In this document: piece by piece, positions 44,214-55,600 of the stretch
Position numbering within the stretch: position 1 is the stretch's first letter
How the letters are laid out: each line of letters starts with the position of its first letter
Assembly: GCF_017876115.1 (NCBI RefSeq)
Contig: NZ_JAGINO010000027.1
Location: 1-64,000, forward strand
Direction: 5' to 3'
DNA from: Azospirillum picis
Lineage (GTDB): Bacteria > Pseudomonadota > Alphaproteobacteria > Azospirillales > Azospirillaceae
Length of the DNA stretch: 64,000 nucleotides
Notes under the pieces: generated by a model
Seen by the model: only the letters and a program-made list of their open reading frames with translations
Told to the model about the DNA's origin: nothing
The model's database searches: none
Program-made: the position numbers and the translations under genes

Positions 44214-45227
44214 TCACTCCTCCATAACGCGGCGCAGCGCCTCGGCGATCCGGGCCGGGCCGGGGAAATACTCCCACTCGAAGGCATGCGGGTAGGGCGT
44301 GTCCCAGCCGGTGACCCGCTCGATCGGCGTCTCCAGGTGATGGAAGCAATGCTCCTGCACCAGGGCGGACAGCTCGGCGCCGAAGCCGCCGGTCCGGGTC
44401 GCCTCGTGCACGATCACGCAGCGGCCGGTCTTGCGCACCGACGCCTCGATCGCCTCGATGTCGACTGGCACCAGGGTGCGCAGGTCGAGGATCTCGGCGT
44501 CGACCTGGGCGTCGCGGGCGGCGGCCAGCGCCACATGGACCATGGTGCCGTAGGCGAGGATGGTGACGGCGCCGCCGCTGCGCACCGTGGCCGCCTTGCC
44601 GAGCGGGATGGCGTAATGGCCGTCCGGCACCTCGCTGGCGGGATGCTTGGCCCAGGGGACCACCGGGCGGTCGTGATACCCCTCGAACGGGCCGTTGTAG
44701 AGGCGCTTGGGCTCGAAGAACATCACGGGGTCGTCGTCCTCGATGGCGGCGATCAGCAGCCCCTTGGCGTCATAGGGGGTGGAGGGGATCACCGTCTTCA
44801 TCCCGGCGACGTGGGTGAAGATCGCCTCCGGACTCTGGCTGTGGGTCTGGCCGCCGAAGATGCCGCCGCCATAGGGCGCCCGCACGGTGACGGGGGCGGT
44901 GAACTCGCCGCCGGAGCGGTAGCGCAGCCGCGCCGCCTCGGAGATCAACTGGTCGCAGGCCGGGTAGATGTAGTCGGCGAACTGCATCTCGGCGACCGGG
45001 CGCAGGCCGTAGGCGGCCATGCCGACGGCGATCCCCATGATGCCGGCCTCGGTGATCGGGGTGTCGAAGACGCGGGTGCGCCCATGCTTGCGCTGCAGTC
45101 CGTCGGTGCAGCGGAACACGCCGCCGAAATAGCCGACATCCTCGCCCAGCACGACCACGTCGCCGTCGCGCGTCAGCATCTCGTCCATCGCGGCGTTCAG
45201 CGCCTGGACCATGGTCATGGTCGCCAT
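44214..45227 (-). CDS. bkdA2: 2-oxoisovalerate dehydrogenase E1 beta subunit
   Basis: 337 residues, the usual length of BkdA2/BCKDHB. The N-terminal pyrimidine-binding part has VVVLGEDVGYFGGVFRCTDG, ITEAGIMGIAVGMAAYGLRP and QFADYIYPACDQLISEAARL. The C-terminal transketolase domain has VPVDIEAIEASVRKTGRCVI. It pairs with the E1alpha subunit, whose stop lies three bases upstream, to decarboxylate Val, Leu and Ile keto acids. Confidence 0.93.
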   Translation of the reverse strand: MATMTMVQALNAAMDEMLTRDGDVVVLGEDVGYFGGVFRCTDGLQRKHGRTRVFDTPITEAGIMGIAVGMAAYGLRPVAEMQFADYIYPACDQLISEAARLRYRSGGEFTAPVTVRAPYGGGIFGGQTHSQSPEAIFTHVAGMKTVIPSTPYDAKGLLIAAIEDDDPVMFFEPKRLYNGPFEGYHDRPVVPWAKHPASEVPDGHYAIPLGKAATVRSGGAVTILAYGTMVHVALAAARDAQVDAEILDLRTLVPVDIEAIEASVRKTGRCVIVHEATRTGGFGAELSALVQEHCFHHLETPIERVTGWDTPYPHAFEWEYFPGPARIAEALRRVMEE

Positions 45228-45230
45228 CGT

Positions 45231-46697
<1,467 letters not shown>

Positions 46698-47174
46698 ATG
46701 CAGATCGAACTCGATGCCATCGACCGCCACATCCTGACCCTGCTGCAATCCGACGCCCAGTTGTCGAGCGCCGAGATCGCCGAGCGGGTCGGGCTGTCGC
46801 AGGCGCCCTGCTGGCGCCGGATCAAACGGATGGAGGAGAACGGCGTCATCCGCCTGCGCGCGACGCTGCTGGACCGGAAGAAGCTCGGGCTGAACGTCCT
46901 GGTGTTCGCGCAGGTGAAGCTTGCCGCCCATGGCCGCCGCACCTTGCCCGAGTTCGAGGAGACTGTGCGCCGGCTACCGGAAGTGCTGGAATGCTACACG
47001 CTGCTGGGCGCCACCGATTACATCATCAAGGTGGTGGCACGGGACGTGGAGTCGTACGAGCACTTCTTCCGCGAGAAGCTGTCCCAGCTTCCGGCGGTGC
47101 GCGAAACCAATTCCGCCATCGCGCTGTCTGAGATCAAGCACACCACGGCACTGCCCCTGACCCTGCTGGAGTAG
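46698..47174 (+). CDS. bkdR: Lrp/AsnC-family regulator, BkdR-like
   Basis: About 158 residues from the ATG at 46698. An AsnC-type winged helix (IDRHILTLLQSDAQLSSAEI, then AERVGLSQAPCWRRIKRME) is followed by the RAM domain (VLVFAQVKLAAHGRRTL, LLGATDYIIKVVARDVESYE). Its position divergent to a complete bkd operon matches the Pseudomonas bkdR arrangement, in which the Lrp homologue activates branched-chain keto-acid catabolism with L-branched-chain amino acids as effectors. The symbol is by this synteny. Confidence 0.85.
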   Translation: MQIELDAIDRHILTLLQSDAQLSSAEIAERVGLSQAPCWRRIKRMEENGVIRLRATLLDRKKLGLNVLVFAQVKLAAHGRRTLPEFEETVRRLPEVLECYTLLGATDYIIKVVARDVESYEHFFREKLSQLPAVRETNSAIALSEIKHTTALPLTLLE

Positions 47175-47187
47175 CCGGGCCACCCGG
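47175..47187. terminator. Short hairpin between convergent genes
   Basis: CCGGG-CCA-CCCGG directly after the bkdR-like stop, in a 16-base gap before the convergent TetR gene end. The stem is only 5 bases and there is no T-run, so this is a weak candidate. Confidence 0.3.
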
Positions 47188-47190
47188 TGG

Positions 47191-47820
47191 TCAGGCGCCT
47201 GCCGGTGCCTTCGCCGCCGTCAGCCCGCCCTGGATCGTCGCGGCGAAGGTGGCTGCGGCGTCGGCCCTGCCGCACTTGCCGCGCACCACCGCACCCGACA
47301 GCGCCTCGCCCGCACCGACGAGGCCGATGCAGAGCCGTTCCAAGTCCGCGGGCGGCAGGGCGCTGTGCGGCTGCAACACCGAGACGAACATCCGGACGCA
47401 GTTGTCGAGCAGCTCCTGGAACACCGCGGCCTTCTCCTCGCTGCCTGCGAGCGCCGCACCGATGGCGTGGAATTCGCCGTCGGTTTCGGCGGCACACTCA
47501 ATGTAGGCGGCCGCGAGAGCCCGGACGGTTTCTTCGCGGCTCCGCTCGCCGGCGGCCATCGCGTCGCGGAAGGCATTGACCCGCTCGACATCGATCAGGC
47601 GATAGAGCTCGATCAGCAGACCCGACCGCGTCTCGAAATGGTCGTACGCGACCGGCTTGGACACGCCGGCGCGCTCGGCCAAGCGTCCCAGCGTCAGCCG
47701 GTCCGCCCCTTCCTCGCGGACGATCACGAGCGCCGTTTCGAGCAACTGGCGCCGCCGCTCGGCCTTGGAGAGCCGCCGCGCAACCGGCTGCCTGGCGATG
47801 TCCATCCGGCCGCTGTCCAT
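47191..47820 (-). CDS. TetR-family regulator
   Basis: 209 residues, ATG at 47820 with GGAGG 5 bases upstream. The N-terminal helix-turn-helix (GADRLTLGRLAERAGVSKPV then AYDHFETRSGLLIELY) is typical of TetR proteins. The helical ligand domain shows no family-specific motif. A perfect inverted repeat sits about 20 bases upstream of the start, where it would allow autorepression. The gene it controls besides itself may be the 178-residue protein gene downstream of the operator on the plus strand. Confidence 0.88.
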   Translation of the reverse strand: MDSGRMDIARQPVARRLSKAERRRQLLETALVIVREEGADRLTLGRLAERAGVSKPVAYDHFETRSGLLIELYRLIDVERVNAFRDAMAAGERSREETVRALAAAYIECAAETDGEFHAIGAALAGSEEKAAVFQELLDNCVRMFVSVLQPHSALPPADLERLCIGLVGAGEALSGAVVRGKCGRADAAATFAATIQGGLTAAKAPAGA

Positions 47821-47840
47821 TTTTCCTCCGTCGCTTCCCG

Positions 47841-47861
47841 AAACCTACTAGAGGTAGGTTT
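47841..47861. promoter_or_regulatory. Perfect palindrome AAACCTAC-N5-GTAGGTTT, candidate TetR operator
   Basis: Eight-base arms with a 5-base centre (TAGAG), 21 bases upstream of the tetR start. Position, size and symmetry are those of a TetR operator. CTAC-N5-GTAG style sites also resemble AcrR/NemR-type boxes. Confidence 0.65.
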
Positions 47862-48388
47862 TGGGATTGTCTACCGATCGTAAGGTCCCGAGCCGCAGAT
47901 GGGAAGGCCGAGCCATGTCATCAGGGTCCATTTCGCTCAACGGCGGTCACGATCCCGCAGAGCCCGGGATTGCCCGGTCCGGAACTGCCCGGCCTGGGAC
48001 TGTCGCGTCCGGCGCGCCGAAGCCTCGCGTCGATCCGGAAGCAGAGGCAAATCCCGGCCGTCATCACGTGGTGGCGTTCTCGGCCGCGGTCCAGACGACC
48101 CGTGCGGGTCTGACCCCGGACGGGGCGATCCGCTACGGCTATGACGATCTGGCTCGCTTCCTTTCCGGCATCGGACAAGCGTGCGCGCGGCGCGGGAAAG
48201 CGGTGGGCAGATTTGTCCATCTCTCCGGGAGGCCCCATGGGAAAGGGAAGAATCTTCCCAGCGTCCGAGAGCGCCAGCAGCCGAAGAGCGCATTGGACCA
48301 GCCGGGAGACGTACACACGTATGCCGGATTCGGGCATGCCCCTTGCAAAACCTCCGGCTGCCGCTATCCCGAACAGGAAGGATGCCTC
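47862..48388. other. Intergenic region upstream of the 178-residue protein gene
   Basis: About 530 bases. The frame of the following gene stays open through it (from 47861), but composition and the translated sequence look non-coding. A small hairpin GGGAAGA-N-TCTTCCC occurs at about 48247-48261. No RNA gene was recognised. Confidence 0.35.
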
Positions 48389-48925
48389 ATGTCCACCATC
48401 GCCCTCTCCATCGCGTCCGGCGCGCGCCTGTCCGTGTCTGGCCTCGCCGCCATCCAGGCCACCCCTGTTGCGCCGAGCGCCGCAGAGGCGGACGAGACGG
48501 AGGCCTTCCTCAAGGCGGGGAAGTTGTCGAGCACGCGGGTCTTCGCCGACATGGCCGCGCAGCTCGAACGGCAGAACGCAGTGCCGGTCCACAGCGTGTT
48601 CCGGAGCGGCGGTACCATCGTCGGGGTGCTGTACCAGAATGGCACCGTTGCCCAACCGTCCGGTACCGGAAGTGTGCTTCCACGCGGTTCGCTGAGCCTG
48701 GACGCCTACGCCGGGCGGCTCGGCGCCGCGCTGAAGGCCAAGCACGGTGGCAACCTGACGGTGGAGCAATGGAGGAACGGCGGTGCCCCCACGCAGGGGC
48801 AGATGAACGACGCCCTGTTCCGGCCCCATGACCGCCTCGGCGTGAATGCCCTCCAGGACGCCGTGTTGCCGCGGACCAATGTCGCTTTCGATGCGCGGAC
48901 GCTGGAGGCGATGCTGGGGCTGTGA
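48389..48925 (+). CDS. Hypothetical 178-residue protein
   Basis: ATG at 48389 with AGGAAGG upstream; the open frame extends 5' but the start was chosen for this site and for the change in composition. The N-terminus (MSTIALSIASGARLSVSGLA) is mildly hydrophobic but is not a clear signal peptide. The middle has VHSVFRSGGTIVGVLYQNGT, and a Leu-rich end follows. No domain was recognised. Similar-looking short proteins with a FRSGGTIVGVLY-type core could be a Rhodospirillales family, but this cannot be checked here. It is an isolated gene between a TetR operator and IS debris. Confidence 0.6.
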   Translation: MSTIALSIASGARLSVSGLAAIQATPVAPSAAEADETEAFLKAGKLSSTRVFADMAAQLERQNAVPVHSVFRSGGTIVGVLYQNGTVAQPSGTGSVLPRGSLSLDAYAGRLGAALKAKHGGNLTVEQWRNGGAPTQGQMNDALFRPHDRLGVNALQDAVLPRTNVAFDARTLEAMLGL

Positions 48926-48929
48926 GGCC

Positions 48930-49190
48930 TCAGATTTCCAACCGCATGCCCAACTCGGCCGCGCGGTCGGGCGGAATGGAGATACAATCCGACGCGCTGG
49001 TCGACTGCTTGGACAGGACGACGAAGGTCGGCTCCTGCCAGCACGGCAGAAGATGCCGGTTGGCAGCGGCTCTGTGGCTTTCCGGCCGCCTACGCCATGC
49101 ATAGTCGCTACTGGCCGATATCGGGGCACCGAGCACACGGGCCAAGCTGGAAAATCGTTCCAGGTGGTCCTTGATGAAGCGGAACCCCAT
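48930..49190 (-). pseudogene. IS3-family orfB N-terminal fragment
   Basis: The N-terminus (MGFRFIKDHLERFSSLARVL, then SSDYAWRRRPESHRAAANRH) matches the start of IS3 OrfB transposases ([35 protein letters not shown]-like). After about residue 48 the similarity ends, so only the DNA-binding start remains. It cannot be an active transposase. Confidence 0.7.
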
Positions 49191-49230
49191 CTCCTCACTT
49201 CCGAGAAGGTGCAGATAGCTTTTTTAAATG

Positions 49231-49509
49231 TCACGTATCCTGCCGGAGATGCTCCAATTCGCGTCGCAATCGCACGATCTCCGCCGTTCTCGCGTCCGAC
49301 TTGGTGGGTATGGCGGTGCCGGATAAGCCAGCGACGCGGGACCGTGAGCGTGGCGGGCAGCTTTGCGCTACCCGTCGCGAGTTCCGCAGTAGCGGGGACT
49401 GGAGGCTCAACTCCCGTGCGGCATGCTCCGGCGGCGGGCTACTCCCCTCCAGCAGGGCAATGGCTTTACGCTTGAGCTCGCCCGTGAACGACCGCTTTGT
49501 CTTCGTCAT
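49231..49509 (-). pseudogene. IS3-family orfA, broken
   Basis: Starts MTKTKRSFTGELKRKAIALL and ends VRLRRELEHLRQDT, matching IS3 OrfA (helix-turn-helix then leucine-zipper helix). In the middle the expected LRNWRR-type helix reads LRNSRR with the conserved Trp lost, and the frame closes at RQDT before the usual LKKA continuation, which is found in another frame (FKKAICTFSE). Degenerate. Confidence 0.7.
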
Positions 49510-49533
49510 CAGACCCCTTCCGCTGCACTCTGA

Positions 49534-49593
49534 GCTTTTGGTCTTCCGTGTGATTCACGTTTCAAGCGATACCGCTTGAAACGTGGATCACAC
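49534..49593 (+). repeat. Palindromic repeat element, copy 3
   Basis: Leader CTTTTGGTCTTCCGTGTG, then GTTTCAAGCG-N4-CGCTTGAAAC (a perfect palindrome, 49559-49582) with GTGGATCACAC after it. It lies 75 bases beyond the stop of the giant minus-strand gene, between it and the IS3 debris. Confidence 0.85.
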
Positions 49594-49667
49594 GCTAGCT
49601 GAGCTCTCCACCGTGCCGGGGCAAGGTCAGCCGTCCGCCGCCACCCCAGGCAGGAAGCGGCAGTAGG

Positions 49668-52600
49668 CTAGACGGTGATGAACCAAGCGGCGTTGACTTG
49701 CGAAGTTCCGATGCCCTTCAGCGTCACCTCGTCATCCTGTGTGAACACGATGACGGCGTTCCCCGACGTATCCGAGCGTACGCTGTAGGTCCGTCCGGCC
49801 GCCAAGCCGATCCGGTCGCCGTCGGAAGCATGGAAGTCGGTGATCACGTCGCGGCCGGATCCGTCGGCGAATGCGAAGAGATCCGCTCCCAGGCCGCCGC
49901 TCAGGGTATCCGCTCCGAGGTCTCCCCAAAGCGTGTCGTTGCCGGCATCGCCGAACAGCCAATCGTCGTCGCGACCGCCATGGAGAACGTCGTCGTCACG
50001 GCCTCCGTACAAGGTGTCCTGGCCGGTGTTGCCGAGCAGGGTGTCCTGGCCGGTGTTGCCGAACAGCGCGTCGTCACCCTGGTCGCCGGACAGGTGGTCG
50101 GCGTCGTTGTCGCCGAACAGGTGGTCGTTGTCGCGACCACCATGCAACTCATCATTGCCGCGCCCGCCATACAAGGTGTCCTGGCCTGTGTTGCCGAACA
50201 GCACGTCCTGGCCGGTGTTTCCGAAGACCAGGTCATGGTCCTGGCCGCCGTGGAGCGTATCGTTCTCCTCGCCGCCCTGGACCGTGTCGTTGCCGGCATC
50301 GCCGTAAAGGAGGTCGTTGCCGCCGCGCGATCCGACGAAGTCGTCGCCACCACCACCGTGCAGGGTGTCGTCATCCGCTCCCAGCACCATGTACTGGTTG
50401 GCGCTGTCGCCGAACACATGCTGCGAACCGTTGCCGCCGGTGACGTGGACCGCGCCGATGACCGCCGCGAAATCGACATCTTCCAGTTCGATTTCCGACC
50501 CCGTGGGAAGGTTGCGCGTGTCGATGACCAGAGCCGTCATGGTCGGGTTGGCCGCTGTGGTCGGCGTGGCGCTGATCACCAGCCGCTGGTTGGCAGTGCT
50601 CCCCGGCCCCATTGTCGGCACAATGGTCTGGACGAGCAGAGGCGTCGAGGTCGGCAATGCCGAGAGGAAGCTCGAACCGCCTCCGGTCAGGTTCGCCTGA
50701 TCCGCCGAGCCCTCCGAGGTCCTGGCCTGGATTTCGGTGATCAGATCACTGAGTGAGTTGCCGGCGGCTTTCGGCGCGGTCTGGCCGGATACCTGGAGGC
50801 CAAGGCCCACCGGCACCTGTGCCGTCAGCAGGGCTTGCCCGGTCGTGGTGGTGATCAGGGGAATATCCGCAACGCTGTTGTTGCCGACCGATTCGACGCG
50901 CGAGCCCGTGACCACTGGAATGGTGATGGTGCGCGAGACCGTGCCGTCGCTGTTGACAGTCTGCTGCTGCTGGATGGCCACGCCATCGACGATCGTCGAT
51001 ACCACCGGTGTCGACGGGGGCTGCGGGGGGGCGGGCTCCGCCATCGTCGTGAAGGCAAAAGCGGGGACGCCACCGACAACGCCGATCCCGGCATGGCCGT
51101 TGCCTGCGAGGTCTGTGAAGGCGCCCGAGGGCACGTCCAGGTAATAGCCGGTGTTGTATCCCAGCGAAACCCCGGGATTGATCGTGACCATGCCGCCGTT
51201 GATCTGCACCTGACTTGCATCGGTTACCGCAACCGACGCGACCGTGTTTCCGGTGCCCGCCTGCTTGACGAGGATCGTGCCGGTTCCGCGCGCGACCGCT
51301 TCGCTGAAGGTCAGCGTCAGGCTCGACGCGGGCGCCACGCCCACCGCATTCTGCGACGGGCTCTGGTCGACCAGCGTGGGGGCCAACGTGTCGAGCGTCA
51401 GGATGAAGGGCGCCGAGGCCGGCGAGTCCACCCCGTCCGCATTCCGCACCATCGCCGTCAGCGTCTGGCTCGTCCCCGACAGGGTCCCGGTGGTGAAGGT
51501 CCAGGCGCCGCTGCCGTTTGCTGTCGTCGTTCCAAGCAGGTTGGCTCCGGCGTACAGCGTCACCAGTCCGGAAGCCAGCGTGGTTCCGGTCAGGGTCGGC
51601 GTTCGGATGTTGGTCCGGTTGTCCCCCTGGGTGCCGCTGTCCGACAGAGCTGCCAGTGTTACCGTCGGAGCCGTGGGCGCCGCCATGATGGTCAGGGTCA
51701 ATCCGCCGCTCGCGGTGGAGCTGTTGCCCGCCCGATCGACCGCCACGGCGGTGAGGGTATGAAGGCCGAGGGCAAGGCCGGCGGCCACGCCCGACCATAC
51801 GCCGTTCTCGTCCGCGTCGCTCTCGCCGACCAGTGTCGCGCCGTCATAGAGGCGGACGCGGGCGTTCGCTTCCGCCGTGCCCCCGACGGAGGGCGAGGAT
51901 ATGTTGGTTATCCCGTTCCCGGCGATGCCGCTGTCGCTGTCGGGATCGAGCGTCAGGGGACCCGGCTGGGTGGGGGCGATGATGTCGATCGTCACAGTCA
52001 GGCCGGAGGCGGCAATCGTCGTGTTGCCGCTCCCATCGACCGTCACCATCGAGATCTGGTTGGTGCCCGCGGTGTTGCCGGCGACATCCACCGCCTGGAT
52101 CGAGATCTGCCGCGCGCCCTGGCTGAGGGTGGCGGACGTGATGGTCCAGTTGCCTTGCGCGTCCGCTGTCGTCGTGCCCTTCAAGGTGGCGCCGTCATAG
52201 AGGGAAACGCTGCTGAGAGCCTCCGCCGTGCCATGGAAGGTCGGGGTGGCGTTGTTGGTCACGAGGTCGCTGTCGTCGAAACCGCTGTCGGAGGCCACCG
52301 CCATGAATAGCGAGGGCGTTGCCATCGTGGTGTCGATGGTCAGCGTCAGCGCGGTCGAGGCGGCGCTGGTGTTGCCGGCTGCGTCCGCCGCGCGGGCGGT
52401 CAATGTGTGGGCGGCCTCGCCGAGCACGCTTGTGGTGATGGTCCACGCCCCGGCTCCGCTTGCCGTCGCTTGGCCGACGAGGTTGGAGCCGTCGTACAGC
52501 GAGACGACGCTGTTGGCCTCGGCGTTGCCGGTTACCGTCGGGGTGGTAACCTTGGTGATCCCGTCGCTGGCCGAGCGCCCGATGTCCGAGCCGATGGCGA

Positions 52601-55600
52601 AGGCCAACTCGCTCGGCGCGCCGATGGCGGTATCGATGGTGACGATCAGCGCGGACGAGGCCAGGCTGGTGTTGCCGGCAAGGTCAACCCCGGTCGCGGT
52701 GAGGGTGTATGTGCCGTCGGTCCAGCCCGACGCGGTGAAGGACCAGGAGCCGGAGCCGTCGGCCGTGGCGGTGCCGAGCGGGGTTGCGCCGTTGCGCAGC
52801 GTCACCACGCTGTTCGCCTCGGCGAGCCCCTGGATGGTTGGCGCTGTGACGTTGGTGATGCCGTCGGTGCTGGAGACGCCGCTGTCGGACGCGGTCACCA
52901 GATCGAGGGCGGAGGGTGTGGTCGCCGACGTGTCAATGGTGACGGTCAGGGCGGCGGATGCCGCGCCGGTGTTGCCGGCGACGTCCACGGCGAGTGCCGT
53001 CAGGCTGTGCAAGCCTGCCGACAGCGAAGCCGAGGTGGTGATCGTCCACCCCCCCCCTCCGCCGGCGGTCACCGTGCCGAGGCTGGTGGTGCCGTCGTAG
53101 AGGGTCACCGTGCTGCCGGCGTCGGCCGACCCGGTGACGGTGGGCGACGTGATGTTCGTCAGCCGGTCGTTGGATAGGATGCCGCTGTCAGAGGCTGCCG
53201 CCAGGGCGAGGGTCGGCGAGCCCGGTGCCGTGCTGTCGATGGTGACGAGCAGCGCGCCCGAAGCGTTGCTGGTGTTTCCGGCGACATCGATGGTCCGTGC
53301 CGTCAGGGTGCGGGTGCCCTCGGCCAGGCCGCCCGACTGGATCGACCAGGCGCCGGTGCCGTCGGCGGTCGAGATGCCGACCAGCGTCGTGCCGTCGTAC
53401 AGCATGACGGCGTTGTTGGCCTCGGCCGTACCGGTGACGACAGGCGCGGTGAAGCGAGTGATGCTGTCGAGCAGGCTGCCGCTGTTGGTCGAAGCCGCCA
53501 GTGCCAGCCCGGTCGGGTTTGCCGCCACCGTGTCGATGGTGACGACGAGGCCGGAGGACTGGCCGCTGGTGTTGCCGGTGACGTCCACCACGCTGGCGGT
53601 CAGGGTATGATCCCCCGATCCCAGGCTGGGCGTGGTGAAGACCCAGGTGCCCAGCCCGCTGGCGGTGACGGTTCCGATGACACCGCCGTTGTCGTAGAGG
53701 GTGACGGTGCCGCCCGCCTCGGCCGATCCCAGGATCGTCGGGGTGACGATGTTGGTCCGGTTGTCGGTGGTGTTGCGGCCGCTGTCGGACCCGGCGGCGA
53801 GCGTCGGCGTGCTCGGCGTGTCGCCGGCCACATCGATGGTGATCGTCACGCCGTCGGTGCCGATGTTGCCGCTGCCGTCATCTGAGGAGATGCTGACGTT
53901 GTGGGCGCCCCCGCCGAGCGGCCCGGCGGTGTAGAGCCAGATGCCGGACCCGTTGGCCGTCACCGTCGCCTGCGGCGTGCCATCCAGCGAGACGACGACC
54001 GGTCGGTTGTCTCCCGCGATGCCGGTCAGAATCGGTGTCGTTTTGCCTGTGATGCGGTCGCCTTGGACGCCATCGTCCGAAGAGCTGTCGAGCGCGACGG
54101 TGACGCTGTCGGGAACGGTGTCGACGGTGACGATGAGCTCTGGTGTGGACGCGGTGCTGGTGTTGCCCGCCAGGTCCACGATGGTCGCGAACAGGGTATG
54201 CGCCGTGCCGCTTCCGCCTACCAGGGTCTGGGTGCTGGTGACGGCCCAGAAGCCAGCACCGTCCGCCGTGGCGCCGCCGAGGTTTTTTATAGGGTTGTGG
54301 ACGTCGTTCGGGTCTTTCTCGAACAGGGTGACGATGCTGCCCGCCTCGGCCAGCCCGTTAATCGTTGGGGTCTGGCTGGAGGTGCGCAGATCGCCCAGGA
54401 TGCCGCTGTCGGAGGCCGCAGCCAGCGCCAGCCCGCTCGGCGCCACGGCACCGGTGTCGATTGTCACCATTAGGGTGGAAGACGCGGCGCCGGTGTTGCC
54501 GGCCGCGTCGATGGCGACGGCGAACAGCGAATGCGCCGTGCCGGTGTCGGAGCCCGCGAGCGCCGACCCGGCGGTGATCGTCCAGGCACCGCCCGTCGCG
54601 GTGGCGGTCCCGAGCGCGGTGGTGCCGTCATAAAGCACGACTGTGCTGCCGGCTTCTGCCGTGCCGGTTACGGTCGGGATGGTCACGGACGTGATGCGGT
54701 CGTTCGGGAGCGCGCCGTTGTCCGATGCGCTGCTCAGCGCCAGCGTGTCCGGCGCCCCCGGCGCGGTGAGGTCGATGGTGACGGCGAGCGCGGTCGAGGC
54801 GCCGCTGGTGTTGCCGGCAAGATCGACGAGCTTGGCCGTCAGGCTGTGGGTACCGGCACTGAGGCCGCTGCTGGCGACCGTGAACTGGCCATCGCCTCCG
54901 GCGGTGCCGATGCCGACGAGGCTGGCGCCGTCATAGAGCTGGACGATGCCGTTCGCCTCTGCCGTGCCGACGCTGCCGACCAGGGTGGGGGTCCCGGTGT
55001 TGATCAGGCGGTCGGTGCCGGAGATGCCACTGTCCACCGACAGAGCGAGACCGGTCGGCGTGGCCGCCGAGGTATCGATGGTGACGAGGAAGTTCGCCGA
55101 GGGACTGGAGGTGTTACCTGCCCTGTCCATCGCGACGGCGGACAGGGTGTGGGTGGCAGCGGCCAGCGTCGGCAGGCCGAGCGACCAGATCCCCAACCCA
55201 TTCGCGGTCACTGTTCCGAGCGCCGTGCCGCCATCATAGACGGTCACGGCACTGTTTGCCTTAACCGTGCCAGTGACGGTCGGTGCGGGGTTGCGCGTGA
55301 TGCCGTCCGTGCTGGACGTTCCGGTGTCCGTCGCGGCCGTGAGCGAGAGCGCCGAAAGAGTGGGTGCCGTGGTGTCGATCGTGACGCTGAGCGGGGAACT
55401 CGCCGCGCTGACGTTGCCGGCAAGGTCGGCAACAGTGACCCGGAAGCTGTGCTGGCCGCTGGTCAGGGTGCTGGCGGAGGTGACCGTCCAGTTTCCGGCC
55501 CCGTTCGCGAGCGCCGTGCCGATCACCGTGTTGCCGTCGTACAGGGTGATGGTGCTGTTCGCCTCGGCCGAGCCGGTGAAACTGGGCGTGGTGATGCGGG

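Larger units (their letters stand above)
48930..49520 (-). mobile_element. Decayed IS3-family insertion sequence
   Basis: Holds an orfA relic and a truncated orfB N-terminus on the minus strand, in the normal order. The rest of orfB, with the DDE catalytic residues, is missing. A run of six A followed by G (AAAAAAG on the minus strand near 49220) sits between the two frames, as in the programmed frameshift region of IS3 elements. Terminal inverted repeats were not identified, so the ends are approximate. Confidence 0.75.

Noticed and set aside
47861-48388. N-terminal extension of the 178-residue protein
   Set aside because: The frame is open but the translated sequence is low quality and the ATG at 48389 has a good ribosome site.
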